NCBI RefSeq assembly: GCF_001282725.1
Contig: NZ_LN876586.1
Location: 459,009-523,008 of the forward strand
Length of the DNA stretch: 64,000 bases
Direction: 5' to 3'
Source: Inediibacterium massiliense
GTDB lineage: Bacteria > Bacillota > Clostridia > Peptostreptococcales > Thermotaleaceae
The position numbers were made by a program, and so were the translations under genes. Positions 54,150-63,367 of the stretch are shown here, piece by piece (position 1 is the stretch's first letter; each line of letters starts with the position of its first letter). Under the pieces are notes generated by a model, which was not told where the DNA came from, did no database searches, and worked only from the letters and a program-made list of their open reading frames with translations.

Positions 54150-55847
54150 ATGATAATCAATCACAATATGATGGCAATGAATACTCATAGACAAATGGGA
54201 ATCAATCAAGGAAATGGTTCTAAATCAATTGAAAAATTATCTTCAGGATTAAGAATCAACAGAGCTGGAGATGATGCAGCAGGTCTATCTATATCTGAAA
54301 AAATGAGAGCTCAAATTAGAGGATTAGATCAAGCATCAAGAAATGCTCAAGATGGTATTTCAATGATCCAAACTGCTGAAGGAGCACTTCAAGAAACACA
54401 TGCGATACTTCAAAGAATGAGAGAATTAGCAGTACAATCATCTTCTGATACAAACGTAGATGTAGACAGAGATGCAATACAAGGAGAGATTACTCAGCTT
54501 AAGAGTGAGATCGATCGTATTGGAGATACAACAGAATTCAATACAAAGAAACTTTTAAATGGAAATCTTTCATCCGCAGGTGCTGCAGGGGGAGTAAATG
54601 CAGTATCAGGTGCTCAAGTATTTAAACAAACAAGTGGTTCTTTAACTGGTGTAGCTGCAGCAGCTGTAAATGCAAGTGGAGCAAACCTTGATATGACAGC
54701 TAAAGATGCATTAGTAATTGATGGAGAAAAAATTACAATTGATTGGAATAAACATTTAACAGCAGAAGATAAAGCAGTTTTAAATGCGGATTACAGTACA
54801 ACTAACTTAGATGCAACTACTAGTGGAAAAGTTAGAGATATTATGGAACGTGTGATCAATGCTTCTATTGATGAATCAGGTACAGGAGCAAGTCACATCA
54901 AAATAACAGATTCAACAGCAGGAACATTCAAAATTGAAAGCACTGCTGAAGGAAATGATTCAAAAGTTGAACTTTATCATGGTACTGACGGAGCTGCAAC
55001 AGCTAAATTAGCAGATGGTACTACTACAGCAGTAGGAGCTAAATCAGTTCTAAGCTTATATGTAGGTGCAAATGCTGAAATGGCAGGAGGAGCTGTTACT
55101 CAAACTTCTGGAACAAATCAAGTATTAGACGCTATGGCAGGTACAGATAAATTCCAATTATCTATTGATGGACATACAATGGAAATTACTTCACCAGTAG
55201 CAGCAGCGGGTTCTGATGCGAACACATATGCTACTGCATTACAAACAGCTATCAATACTGCAATTGGAAACTACAACACGGCAGCAGGATTTACATCTGA
55301 AGAGCAAAAAATTAAAGATGTTGCTGTAAGTGTTGAAAATGGAAGATTAACAATTTCTAGTCCAAGTGGTCCTGTAGACCTTCAAGATGTTACAAATGGA
55401 GATGCATTATCAAAATTAGGTCTTGATCAAGCTTCTAGACAAAGTGGAGCTACAGGTGCAGTTACATTCCAAATCGGTGCAAATAAAGGACAAACTATGG
55501 GATTATCCATTAATGATATGAGAACTGGTGCTCTTGGAATCAATGGAATTGATTTAAGTACACAAACAGGTGCTTCTGAATCTATTACAAAACTTGAAAC
55601 TGCAATTAAAAATGTATCTTCTGAACGTTCTAAATTAGGAGCTGTTCAAAATAGATTAGAGCATACAATTAAGAACTTAGATACATCTTCTGAAAACCTA
55701 CAAGCATCTGAATCTAGAATCAGAGACGTAGATATGGCAAAAGAAATGATGTCATTCCAAAAGAATAACATCTTACAACAAGCAGCTCAAGCAATGCTTG
55801 CGCAAGCTAATCAGGCTCCTCAAGGAGTACTTCAATTATTAAGATAG
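54150..55847 (+). CDS. hag: flagellin, first copy
   Basis: 565 residues from ATG 54150. The conserved ends ([40 protein letters not shown], and a C-terminal [16 protein letters not shown]-type helix) form D0/D1 and are nearly identical to the second flagellin. The middle (about 165-455) is a long, alanine- and threonine-rich variable domain unlike that of the other copy. Expression is expected from sigma-28 with CsrA/FliW translational control. Confidence 0.96.
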   Translation: MIINHNMMAMNTHRQMGINQGNGSKSIEKLSSGLRINRAGDDAAGLSISEKMRAQIRGLDQASRNAQDGISMIQTAEGALQETHAILQRMRELAVQSSSDTNVDVDRDAIQGEITQLKSEIDRIGDTTEFNTKKLLNGNLSSAGAAGGVNAVSGAQVFKQTSGSLTGVAAAAVNASGANLDMTAKDALVIDGEKITIDWNKHLTAEDKAVLNADYSTTNLDATTSGKVRDIMERVINASIDESGTGASHIKITDSTAGTFKIESTAEGNDSKVELYHGTDGAATAKLADGTTTAVGAKSVLSLYVGANAEMAGGAVTQTSGTNQVLDAMAGTDKFQLSIDGHTMEITSPVAAAGSDANTYATALQTAINTAIGNYNTAAGFTSEEQKIKDVAVSVENGRLTISSPSGPVDLQDVTNGDALSKLGLDQASRQSGATGAVTFQIGANKGQTMGLSINDMRTGALGINGIDLSTQTGASESITKLETAIKNVSSERSKLGAVQNRLEHTIKNLDTSSENLQASESRIRDVDMAKEMMSFQKNNILQQAAQAMLAQANQAPQGVLQLLR

Positions 55848-55880
55848 ATAATTTAAATATTTAGATTTCCTTTTGAAGAT

Positions 55881-56014
55881 CATTCATGGACGAATGAGAT
55901 GATTCAGGGACGAATAAAAAAAATAATAAGGGCATAACTCAGGGACGAGTTGATATCATCTATACAATTTGCAGGACGCAAAGAAGTATAGGTGTATTGA
56001 CTCGTCTTTTGTTT
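55881..56014 (+). ncRNA. GGA-hairpin RNA 1: candidate CsrA sponge / attenuator in the flagellin 3' region
   Basis: Four small hairpins present GGA: CATTC-ATGGAC-GAATG (55881-55896), ATTC-AGGGAC-GAAT (55902-55915), AACTC-AGGGAC-GAGTT (55936-55951) and TTTGC-AGGAC-GCAAA (55968-55982). GACGAGT (55944-55950), part of the third hairpin, can also pair with ACTCGTC (56000-56006) before TTTTG, closing a terminator that also contains CTATAC / GTATAG. The third hairpin and the terminator base therefore exclude each other. No gene overlaps. Confidence 0.65.
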
Positions 56015-56222
56015 ATTAAAATTCTTTATTCGGATAGGAATGAATTGGTTAAATGGGTCAATTCATTCCTAAGGAAAAAAAATATATTTACCAGCAAATA
56101 TGACATGTTTCGACAAAAATATTTAGTATTATATATATGGTTCTAAAGCATGAGTAAAATTAAGACCATAGAACTATACATATAACACTAAAAATATAGA
56201 AATCATTCAAGGAGGAAGAAAT

Positions 56223-56396
56223 ATGTTAGTTATAGGCAGGAAGCCAGGAGAATATGTAGTAATCAATGAAAATATCAAAGTAAAGGTAGTCAAAAGCAAT
56301 GATGGTGATTTAAGACTAGCCATTGATGCACCGAGGGAAGTAAGAATTGTTCGTGGAGAATTATACGAACAAGAACAAATGGAGTTAGCAAAATAA
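56223..56396 (+). CDS. second CsrA, short form without C-terminal extension
   Basis: 57 residues. MLVIGRKPGEYVVINENIKV, LRLAIDAPREV and RIVRGELYEQEQ keep the CsrA fold and Arg44. The protein ends at residue 57, so it lacks the extension present in the other CsrA. ATG 56223 has a perfect CAAGGAGG. It lies alone between the two flagellin genes with a structured GGA RNA on each side. A FliW-independent CsrA paralog is the likely reading. Confidence 0.9.
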   Translation: MLVIGRKPGEYVVINENIKVKVVKSNDGDLRLAIDAPREVRIVRGELYEQEQMELAK

Positions 56397-56406
56397 AAAA
56401 AGATCA

Positions 56407-56488
56407 AACTCAGGGACGAGTTGAATTTTATGGATTTATTAGCAGGATGCTATATAAATTCATAAGTTTCAGTTCGTCTTTTTGTTTA
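56407..56488 (+). ncRNA. GGA-hairpin RNA 2: candidate CsrA-controlled attenuator after the second csrA
   Basis: AACTC-AGGGAC-GAGTT (56407-56422) competes with a terminator whose base is GACGAGTTGAA (56415-56425) paired with TTCAGTTCGTC (56468-56478) before TTTTT. The terminator arm continues as TATGGATTTA / TAAATTCATA and ends in the apical hairpin TAGC-AGGAT-GCTA. The architecture equals RNA 1, while the inner arm sequences differ with pairing kept. Confidence 0.68.
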
Positions 56489-56496
56489 GATATTTT

Positions 56497-56525
56497 AAGC
56501 TTCATCATCCTAGGCGATGAAGCTT
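56497..56525. promoter_or_regulatory. inverted repeat upstream of the second flagellin gene
   Basis: AAGCTTCATC / GATGAAGCTT, a perfect 10-bp stem without T tract, 65 bp before the start codon. Function unknown; an operator or leader hairpin. Confidence 0.5.
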
Positions 56526-56545
56526 ATCATATAAATAAATTTATA

Positions 56546-56563
56546 GTGAGAAAGGAAGCTCAC
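56546..56563 (+). promoter_or_regulatory. possible CsrA site in the second flagellin leader
   Basis: GTGAG-AAAGGAAG-CTCAC shows GGA in the loop of a 5-bp hairpin. The ribosome binding site TTCAAGGAGGGAA is only weakly structured. Confidence 0.5.
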
Positions 56564-56589
56564 ATTTAAAATTCAAGGAGGGAAATATT

Positions 56590-58218
56590 ATGATTATCAA
56601 TCACAATATGATGGCTATGAACACTCATAGACAAATGGGTATCAACACAAACACTGGAGCAAAATCAATCGAAAAATTATCTTCAGGATTAAGAATCAAT
56701 AGAGCAGGAGATGACGCAGCAGGACTTTCTATCTCTGAAAAGATGAGAGCACAAATTAGAGGATTAAACCAAGCATCAAGAAATGGTCAAGATGGTATTT
56801 CAATGATTCAAACTGCAGAAGGAGCACTTCAAGAAACTCAAGCAATCCTTCAAAGAATGAGAGAACTTGCAGTTCAATCTTCAAATGATACAAACGTTGA
56901 AATTGATCGTGGTGCTATTCAAGGAGAAATTAAACAATTAAAAAATGAAATTGATAGAATTGGTAATACAACTGAGTTTAATACACAAAGTCTTTTAAAG
57001 GGTGATGGAAGTTCAAGCTTAGATAAAACGGGTCTTGTAACTAAATCAAACTTAACTGGTGGAGATGTGACTCATACTGATGCAACACAAGCACTTAAGG
57101 TAGGATCTGCATTTGTTAAAGGAGATACTGTTAAGCTTAACTTAAATGGAGAAGAAGTTACGATTACTTTTGCAGATACAGCTGATAATGGAAAAGGAGC
57201 AGCAAAAGTATTTGATGTAACTGGTAAATCTGCTACAGTAAACTTAGCTGCATCAGCAGATGCAACAACTTCTGCAACTGCAATCAAAGATGCGTTAACA
57301 AAGGTAATTGCAGCAAATGATAAATTAGCTGGAAATTATACTGTTGCTGCAAGTGGAGATACAGCTACTATAACAGCTGGAGGAGATTTTGAAGGTTCTA
57401 AAGGGTTTATAGGAGCATCTACTATAGGAGGATCAGGAACAGTTACTGGAGGAACAGATTCAATAGGAACTACAGTATATGATAAGGCAAGTGGAACAAT
57501 AGATTTTAGTTCTGTTTCTACAGATGCTAAATTAGAAGATTTAATTAAAAAAGGAATTACTATTAATGGACAAAAGGTAGAATTTTATAATGCGAATGAT
57601 GGAGCTTATAAAGGAGATGCTGTAGGAGTTAACATTTCTGATGCTTTAGCGGCAACTGCTAGTAAAGAAGTAGCTCTTTCTAAAGCTATTGCTGATCAAT
57701 TAGGAGACAAATTAGATGGAGTTTCAGTTACAGACAATACAGATGGTACATTAACAATTACTGCTAAAGAAGGTGGAAAAGCAGGAAATGATATTACTGT
57801 ATCTGATGGTGGAGTTCAAGAAGATTTTAAAGCAAGTTTCCAAATTGGTTCAAATGAAGGTCAAACTATGGAAATTAGTATAGGGGATATGAGAGCAGAT
57901 GCGTTAGGTATTAAGGATGTTGATTTATCAACAAGAGAAGATGCACAAAAAGCTATTACTACACTTGAAAGTGCAATAGCTTCAGTATCTGCTCAACGTT
58001 CTGAACTTGGAGCATTCCAAAATAGATTAGAGCACACAATCAAAAACTTAGATACATCAGCTGAAAACCTACAAGCATCTGAATCAAGAATCAGAGACGT
58101 AGATATGGCAAAAGAAATGATGTCATTCCAAAAGAATAACATCTTACAACAAGCAGCTCAAGCAATGCTAGCTCAAGCTAATCAGGCTCCTCAGGGAGTA
58201 CTTCAATTATTAAGATAA
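56590..58218 (+). CDS. flagellin, second copy
   Basis: 542 residues. The first ~145 and last ~100 residues are nearly identical to the first flagellin, while the central domain (about 150-440) is unrelated in sequence though similar in composition. Both copies retain the secretion and polymerisation helices, so filaments may be mixed or the copies differently regulated. A simple strong terminator (GAGGGTCAGAGGA / TCCTCTGGCTC, 58238-58275) follows. Confidence 0.95.
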   Translation: MIINHNMMAMNTHRQMGINTNTGAKSIEKLSSGLRINRAGDDAAGLSISEKMRAQIRGLNQASRNGQDGISMIQTAEGALQETQAILQRMRELAVQSSNDTNVEIDRGAIQGEIKQLKNEIDRIGNTTEFNTQSLLKGDGSSSLDKTGLVTKSNLTGGDVTHTDATQALKVGSAFVKGDTVKLNLNGEEVTITFADTADNGKGAAKVFDVTGKSATVNLAASADATTSATAIKDALTKVIAANDKLAGNYTVAASGDTATITAGGDFEGSKGFIGASTIGGSGTVTGGTDSIGTTVYDKASGTIDFSSVSTDAKLEDLIKKGITINGQKVEFYNANDGAYKGDAVGVNISDALAATASKEVALSKAIADQLGDKLDGVSVTDNTDGTLTITAKEGGKAGNDITVSDGGVQEDFKASFQIGSNEGQTMEISIGDMRADALGIKDVDLSTREDAQKAITTLESAIASVSAQRSELGAFQNRLEHTIKNLDTSAENLQASESRIRDVDMAKEMMSFQKNNILQQAAQAMLAQANQAPQGVLQLLR

Positions 58219-58375
58219 TTATAATTGAATCTATATATAACAATAGAGGGTCAGAGGATTTTTCCTCTGGCTCTTTTGTAATATGTGGAATAAATCGTAA
58301 GAACAGGTACCTTGATTAAGTATAAATGAATATTTTTAAGTGTCTTAAAAAGATTAAAAAGAAAGCAGGAGACTT

Positions 58376-58738
58376 ATGGCAAAGCAAGAAGTGATTCAAA
58401 AAACATTAGATCTTTTAGAAACAATGGAAGAAGGAATAGTCTATGTTAAGGAAAAACTAGAACAACTTAACATAGAAGCAACTATAACAGTGATGACAGA
58501 TCTTATAACTGCCTTTATAGAGATTGAGAAAAGTATCACGCCAATCCTAGAGAAACAAGATAATAAAATAAAAGAAGCAACTTACAAATTAAGGAATGCA
58601 TTGGATACTATGGTAAAAGAATACGAAACTACAAAAGGACAAAAGTCAGTAGAAATCATGCAATTGAACATAGAACCAGCTTTTAAAAACTGGAAGAAAG
58701 AATTAGAAAAAACTTTAAGACCTTATATAGTATCTTAA
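58376..58738 (+). CDS. small helical protein of the flagellar locus
   Basis: 120 residues, start ATG 58376 (GCAGGAG upstream at a slightly short distance). Coiled-coil-like sequence with many Glu, Lys and Thr, no transmembrane segment and no cysteine. Family not recognised. Its place between flagellin and yjfB/flaG genes hints at a filament or chaperone role. Confidence 0.55.
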   Translation: MAKQEVIQKTLDLLETMEEGIVYVKEKLEQLNIEATITVMTDLITAFIEIEKSITPILEKQDNKIKEATYKLRNALDTMVKEYETTKGQKSVEIMQLNIEPAFKNWKKELEKTLRPYIVS

Positions 58739-58777
58739 GATATACATGGAGATGAAGTAAAGAGGAATCAAAGAGAC

Positions 58778-58848
58778 AGGTATATTGATTATAAAAAATC
58801 TCATGGAAAGACTAAACAATTAGTTGATCTATGAGATTTTTTGATAAA
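58778..58848 (+). terminator. terminator, left copy of ~70-bp direct repeat
   Basis: AAAAATCTCAT pairs with ATGAGATTTTTT around an inner GACTAA / TTAGTT stem. A copy with few differences lies at 60365-60435, on the other side of the ATPase gene. Confidence 0.78.
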
Positions 58849-58956
58849 ACAAATAAAACATAATTATAATTAAGTTAATTTTAAATAACTTATTCTTGTT
58901 TAAGTTAGCTTATTTAGGGTATAATAAAAGTATTATAAAATGAAAAAGGTGAAGAA

Positions 58957-60357
58957 ATGAAATTTATAGGTAGAGAATATGAGAGAAAGATTCTTGAAAA
59001 ATTATATAGTGAAAATAATTTTCAATTTGTAGTTATGTACGGAAGAAGAAGAGTTGGAAAAACAAGACTATTAAGTGAGTTTTGTAAAAATAAAAATTCT
59101 ATATTTTTTGTAGCAGAAGAATATAATGACAAAGTAGCTTTAGAAAAATTTTCTAAAAAAATATTGGAACATTTTCATATGGATGAATGGATGCAAGGTT
59201 TTGATTCATGGGAGAAAGCTTTTTTATTTCTTAACCAAAAAGCTAAGAAAGAGCCTATTGTATTAATCATAGATGAATTTCCATATATAGTTGCAGCCAA
59301 TCATTCTATACCTTCACTGATGCAAAACTTAATAGATCATCAATTGAAGGACAGTAAATTATTTATCGTGGTGTGTGGATCTTCTATGAGTTTTATGGAA
59401 AAAAAGATTCTTTCGTATAAAAGTCCTCTTTATGGAAGAAGAACATCTCAAATGAAAATAGAACCCTTTGATTTTTTTGATAGTATAAAGTTTTTTCCGA
59501 ATTATAGTGTAGAACATAAGATAATAGCCTATGGAATTGTTGGAGGAATACCACAGTATTTGTTAAAGTTTAAGGATTCCTTTTCTATTGAAGAAAATAT
59601 AAAAAATCATATATTAGACAAATCAAGCTATTTATATGAAGAGCCAGCAACTCTTTTAAAGCAAGAGCTTAGGCAACCAGCTTTATATAATTCAATTATT
59701 GAAGTAATCGCTACTGGAAGCTCGAAGCTAAATGAGATATCTACAAAGGTAGGTGAAGATAGTTCAAAATGCTCTAATTATATAAAATCACTTATAGAGC
59801 TTCAAATTGTAGAGAAAGAAGTTCCAGTAGGAGAGAAAGAAACTAGTAAAAAAACCATTTATTCTATAAAAGATCATTTGTTTCGGTTTTGGTATAGATT
59901 TATTTTTAATAACATAGGACTAATAGAACAAGAAATGATTGACTATGTATATGAACATAAGATTTTACCTGATTTAAATGATTTTCTAGGAAGTACATTT
60001 GAAAAGATTTGTGTGGATTTTCTCAAAGCTAAAAATAAAAGCATGAAACTACCTTTTGTTTTTGAAAAAATAGGGAGATGGTGGGGGAATAATCCTATTA
60101 TGAAGAGAGAAGAAGAAATAGATATATTAGCCACCTCTAAAGATCATGCATTAATTGGTGAATGTAAATGGAGAAATCAGCTTTTAGACATGAATGTTGT
60201 CCATTCATTGATAGAAAAATCTCAAGCTTTGAAATATGAAAATAAATATTATATATATTTTTCAAAGTCAGGTTTTACAAAAGATGTTATAAATTTTTCA
60301 AGTCATAATGAAAAAATTATATTAGTAGATTTTTCTACAGAGATTCTTGGAGAATAA
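58957..60357 (+). CDS. archaeal-type AAA ATPase (DUF234 family)
   Basis: 466 residues. Walker A YGRRRVGKTRLLSEF (about 29-43), Walker B VLIIDEFPYI, and a C-terminal half with a winged helix and DUF234-type, nuclease-like segment (EEEIDILATSKDHALIGECKW, D and E-x-K). These ATPases are widespread and of unknown role, often mobile or in toxin/defence settings. The gene interrupts the flagellar cluster and is bracketed by a duplicated terminator, so it is probably inserted. Confidence 0.82.
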   Translation: MKFIGREYERKILEKLYSENNFQFVVMYGRRRVGKTRLLSEFCKNKNSIFFVAEEYNDKVALEKFSKKILEHFHMDEWMQGFDSWEKAFLFLNQKAKKEPIVLIIDEFPYIVAANHSIPSLMQNLIDHQLKDSKLFIVVCGSSMSFMEKKILSYKSPLYGRRTSQMKIEPFDFFDSIKFFPNYSVEHKIIAYGIVGGIPQYLLKFKDSFSIEENIKNHILDKSSYLYEEPATLLKQELRQPALYNSIIEVIATGSSKLNEISTKVGEDSSKCSNYIKSLIELQIVEKEVPVGEKETSKKTIYSIKDHLFRFWYRFIFNNIGLIEQEMIDYVYEHKILPDLNDFLGSTFEKICVDFLKAKNKSMKLPFVFEKIGRWWGNNPIMKREEEIDILATSKDHALIGECKWRNQLLDMNVVHSLIEKSQALKYENKYYIYFSKSGFTKDVINFSSHNEKIILVDFSTEILGE

Positions 60358-60364
60358 AAAGGAT

Positions 60365-60435
60365 AGGTATCTTGATTATGAAAGATCTCATGGAAAGACT
60401 AAAAAATTAGTTGATCTATGGGATTTTTAATAAAG
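60365..60435 (+). terminator. terminator, right copy of ~70-bp direct repeat
   Basis: It repeats the left copy from AGGTAT onward with about eight changes. It ends ATGGGATTTTTAATAAAG and would terminate the ATPase transcript. Confidence 0.75.
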
Positions 60436-60438
60436 ATA

Positions 60439-60466
60439 TAAAGAATTTTAAAAAAATTGCCGATAC
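60439..60466 (+). promoter_or_regulatory. sigma-D (sigma-28) promoter of yjfB
   Basis: TAAA (60439-60442), 16 bp, GCCGATAC (60459-60466), with the same boxes and spacing as the flgM promoter. Confidence 0.78.
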
Positions 60467-60489
60467 TTTATACAGAAGGAGTTGATTTT

Positions 60490-60666
60490 ATGGATATAGC
60501 AGCTTTATCAATGGGACTTAGTCAAATGAAAGTAGCGCAACAGTCTAGTGTGTCAGTTATGAAAATGGCAATGGATACGTCTAAAGAGCAAATGTCAGAT
60601 TTGACAAAGATGATGGAACAGTCTGTAAATCCTCATATTGGAGGAAGTATTGATTTAAAACTTTAA
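60490..60666 (+). CDS. yjfB: YjfB-family putative motility protein
   Basis: 58 residues from ATG 60490 (AGAAGGAG upstream). MDIAALSMGLSQMKVAQQSS and KMMEQSVNPHIGGSIDLKL match the YjfB motility family of Firmicutes. The sigma-28-type promoter directly before it supports a role in late flagellar or motility function. Confidence 0.85.
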   Translation: MDIAALSMGLSQMKVAQQSSVSVMKMAMDTSKEQMSDLTKMMEQSVNPHIGGSIDLKL

Positions 60667-60718
60667 AGGTTTTAAGAAAGAATTTGTTTGTCACATTTTA
60701 TATAAAAATACCGAAAAA

Positions 60719-60764
60719 ATAAAAAGAATCTACTCTATATATAAAGAGTAGATTCTTTTTATCC
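60719..60764 (+). terminator. intrinsic terminator after yjfB
   Basis: AAAGAATCTACTCT pairs with AGAGTAGATTCTTT, followed by T residues. Confidence 0.88.
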
Positions 60765-60797
60765 GATATAATAATAGAATATAAAATAGGGTGGTGT

Positions 60798-61166
60798 ATG
60801 ATGATGAGAATCGATGGAAGTATAGCTTTTCAAAATCAAAATCAATATCAAAATACAAGTCAGACAGCAGAATGTGGGACAAAAATAGAGGATAACAATG
60901 TAGATGTAGAGAATATTTCCAATAAACCCAATAATTTTCCAGGAGAGCATCAACTGATAGAAGCCATTGAAAAATCAAATAAAGATTTAAAATTAGATGG
61001 TACAAGTCTTCAATTTTCTATTCATGAAAAAACGAAACAAATAATGGTAAAAATAGTAAATGATCAAACAAAAGAAGTGATCAAAGAGATTCCATCAGAA
61101 AAAGTTTTAGATATGGTGGCATCTATGATGGAAAGAACGGGACTATTTTTAGATAAAAAAGCATAA
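60798..61166 (+). CDS. flaG: flagellar protein FlaG
   Basis: 122 residues. The C-terminal ~75 residues (LQFSIHEKTKQIMVKIVNDQ, VIKEIPSEKVLDMVASMMER) are the FlaG domain, which affects filament length. ATG 60798 or 60801. It precedes fliD with a 29-nt gap, the usual order flaG-fliD-fliS. Confidence 0.9.
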   Translation: MMMRIDGSIAFQNQNQYQNTSQTAECGTKIEDNNVDVENISNKPNNFPGEHQLIEAIEKSNKDLKLDGTSLQFSIHEKTKQIMVKIVNDQTKEVIKEIPSEKVLDMVASMMERTGLFLDKKA

Positions 61167-61195
61167 AAATCGGACAGTAGAAGGGAGGGAATAAA

Positions 61196-62956
61196 ATGAA
61201 TGTAAATCGTTTTAGCGGAATAGCATCTGGTATGGATACAGAAAGTATGGTCAAAGAAATGATGAGAGTTCAGAGAGTTCGAGCAGACAAATATTATCAA
61301 AGTAGAGAGACAAATAATTGGAGACAAGAACAATATAATGATGTAAACAAAGATTTTGCAAACTTCATATTAGATGTAACAAAAGAGTTTGGAGTGGAAA
61401 GAAAAAGCTTTGGATCTTTAATAGGAGATACATCAAATCTTACTTGGGTAAAAAAAGCCGCTTCATCTAACGAAGACATATTTACTGCAAAAGGTACATC
61501 TAAAGCTCCAACGGGAACACATAAAATAAGAGTAGAGAGGTTGGCAGAAGGAGTTAGTGTAGCGAGTTCAGGCAAAATAGAAACTACATCAGGTACATTT
61601 ATTACAGGACAAACAAAAATTTCAGAATTACAAGGTTTCGGTGGTAGTGGAAGTTTTGAAATTAATGGAAAAGAAATTACAGTAGATGAGAGTACTACTA
61701 TTAATAGTTTGATACAACAAATCAATACAGGAACAATAGACCATGATAATAATCCTAATACTCCAGAAATTTCAATAGGAATACAAGCTAGTTTTGACTA
61801 TATGCAAGGAAGATTGTTTTTATCTACAAAGGGAACAGGTAAAAATGCACAGATAAAGGTTCAAGAACTAGATGCAGGTGGGAACCCTAAAGATCCTACT
61901 TGGATGAAAGATATTTTTAAGTTAAGTGATGAGATTTTTTCTGAGAATGGAAAAACTGGTCAAGATGCTATCATAGATTTTGATGGTGCAGAAGGTTTAG
62001 AATACTCTTCCAATCAATTTACCATCAATGGAATCGAAGTAAATTTAAAAGCTGCAGATCCATCTAAAGAATACACTATAGGCGTAGATACAGATGTAGA
62101 TGAAGTTTATAATAAAATTAAGTTTTTTGTAGATAAATACAATGAATTAATAGATAAAATGAATAAAAAAACTTCTGAAAAAAGATATAGAACCTTTCAA
62201 CCATTAACAAAAGAGCAAAGAGATGCCATGAAGGAGAATGATATAAAACTTTGGGAACAAAAAGCCAAAAGTGGGTTACTTCGAGGAGATGAACATATCA
62301 ATCGTACCCTTCAAAATATGAGAAGTGGGCTATATGAAAGTGTATATGAACAATATGATCCTGACAAGGGAATAGAGGAAAATAAAGAGAACTTATTATC
62401 TGGATTTAATCAATTAACGAAAATAGGCATTAAAACAGGTGAGTGGAAAGACAAAGGAAAACTTGTCATTGATGATATTAAATTAAAAGAAGCCATTCGA
62501 GAAGATGTAGATGGAGTACTGAATCTGTTGTTTAAACCATCTTCTGTTACAAGTGAGACAGAAGGTATGGATGATTCGTGGTCAGATGCGCAAAAATCAG
62601 AATATAAAACAAAAAAAAGACAACAGATGCGAAAAGAATCAGGTCTTATGAATCGTTTGTTTGATGATGTAATCACAGGAATGAAAGATATTGTCAATAA
62701 AGCTGGAACAGGAGAAAATGCTTCTATTTATAGAGATGTAAAAGCCAATTTATTAATTGATTTTGTAACCAAAATGGGTTCTATTAGTCATATAGATAAA
62801 GATACATTAGATCTAGAAAAGAAAATGACTAATGAAGAAAAAAGGCTTGTTCAAGTTGAACAAAGATATTGGGATAAATTTACTGCAATGGAGAAGGCAT
62901 TAAGCAAAATGCAATCTCAAAGTTCTTGGGTTGCTCAGCAATTAGGTGGCATGTAA
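61196..62956 (+). CDS. fliD: flagellar filament cap protein FliD
   Basis: 586 residues. FSGIASGMDTESMVKEMMRV at the N-terminus and the C-terminal coiled coil (RLVQVEQRYWDKFTAMEKAL, SSWVAQQLGGM) are diagnostic. FliD caps the growing filament and is exported with FliS/FliT help. Preceded by GGAGGG. Confidence 0.95.
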   Translation: MNVNRFSGIASGMDTESMVKEMMRVQRVRADKYYQSRETNNWRQEQYNDVNKDFANFILDVTKEFGVERKSFGSLIGDTSNLTWVKKAASSNEDIFTAKGTSKAPTGTHKIRVERLAEGVSVASSGKIETTSGTFITGQTKISELQGFGGSGSFEINGKEITVDESTTINSLIQQINTGTIDHDNNPNTPEISIGIQASFDYMQGRLFLSTKGTGKNAQIKVQELDAGGNPKDPTWMKDIFKLSDEIFSENGKTGQDAIIDFDGAEGLEYSSNQFTINGIEVNLKAADPSKEYTIGVDTDVDEVYNKIKFFVDKYNELIDKMNKKTSEKRYRTFQPLTKEQRDAMKENDIKLWEQKAKSGLLRGDEHINRTLQNMRSGLYESVYEQYDPDKGIEENKENLLSGFNQLTKIGIKTGEWKDKGKLVIDDIKLKEAIREDVDGVLNLLFKPSSVTSETEGMDDSWSDAQKSEYKTKKRQQMRKESGLMNRLFDDVITGMKDIVNKAGTGENASIYRDVKANLLIDFVTKMGSISHIDKDTLDLEKKMTNEEKRLVQVEQRYWDKFTAMEKALSKMQSQSSWVAQQLGGM

Positions 62957-62977
62957 TACAAAAAGGAGAGGATTTAG

Positions 62978-63367
62978 ATGGCAATGAGAAATCCATATCA
63001 AAATGGATTTAATCAATATAAACAAAATACAGTAAATACAGCACCACCAGAGGAATTAACATTGATGCTTTATAATGGTGCTGTAAAATTTATGAATCAA
63101 GCTATTTTATATATAGATCAAAAAAATATTCAAAAATCCCATGAAGTGATTATAAGAGCAAGTGATATTTTGATAGAACTCAATGCTACATTAGACATGA
63201 AATATGATATATCAAAAGGCCTTCGCCCTATTTATGATTTTTTAATAGATCAATTAGCACAAGCAAATCTGAAAAAAGATAAAAAGGTGATAGAAGATAT
63301 TTTACCTATTGTAAATGATTTGAGAGATACTTGGAAACAAGCTATAGAGCTTGCTAAAAAGAAGTAA
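62978..63367 (+). CDS. fliS: flagellar chaperone FliS
   Basis: 129 residues. YKQNTVNTAPPEELTLMLYN is the family N-terminus, followed by an all-helical body. It binds the flagellin C-terminus and prevents early polymerisation. The stop codon overlaps the next start by one base. Confidence 0.95.
   Translation: MAMRNPYQNGFNQYKQNTVNTAPPEELTLMLYNGAVKFMNQAILYIDQKNIQKSHEVIIRASDILIELNATLDMKYDISKGLRPIYDFLIDQLAQANLKKDKKVIEDILPIVNDLRDTWKQAIELAKKK

Noticed and set aside
56207-56407. 66-codon minus-strand frame opposite the second csrA
   Set aside because: It is the shadow of the real 57-codon csrA paralog on the plus strand.
54150-58218. Recent tandem duplication of the flagellin gene
   Set aside because: Only the structurally constrained ends are nearly identical. 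The central domains are unrelated, and a csrA gene and two RNAs lie between, so this is an old pair or was homogenised by conversion at the ends.
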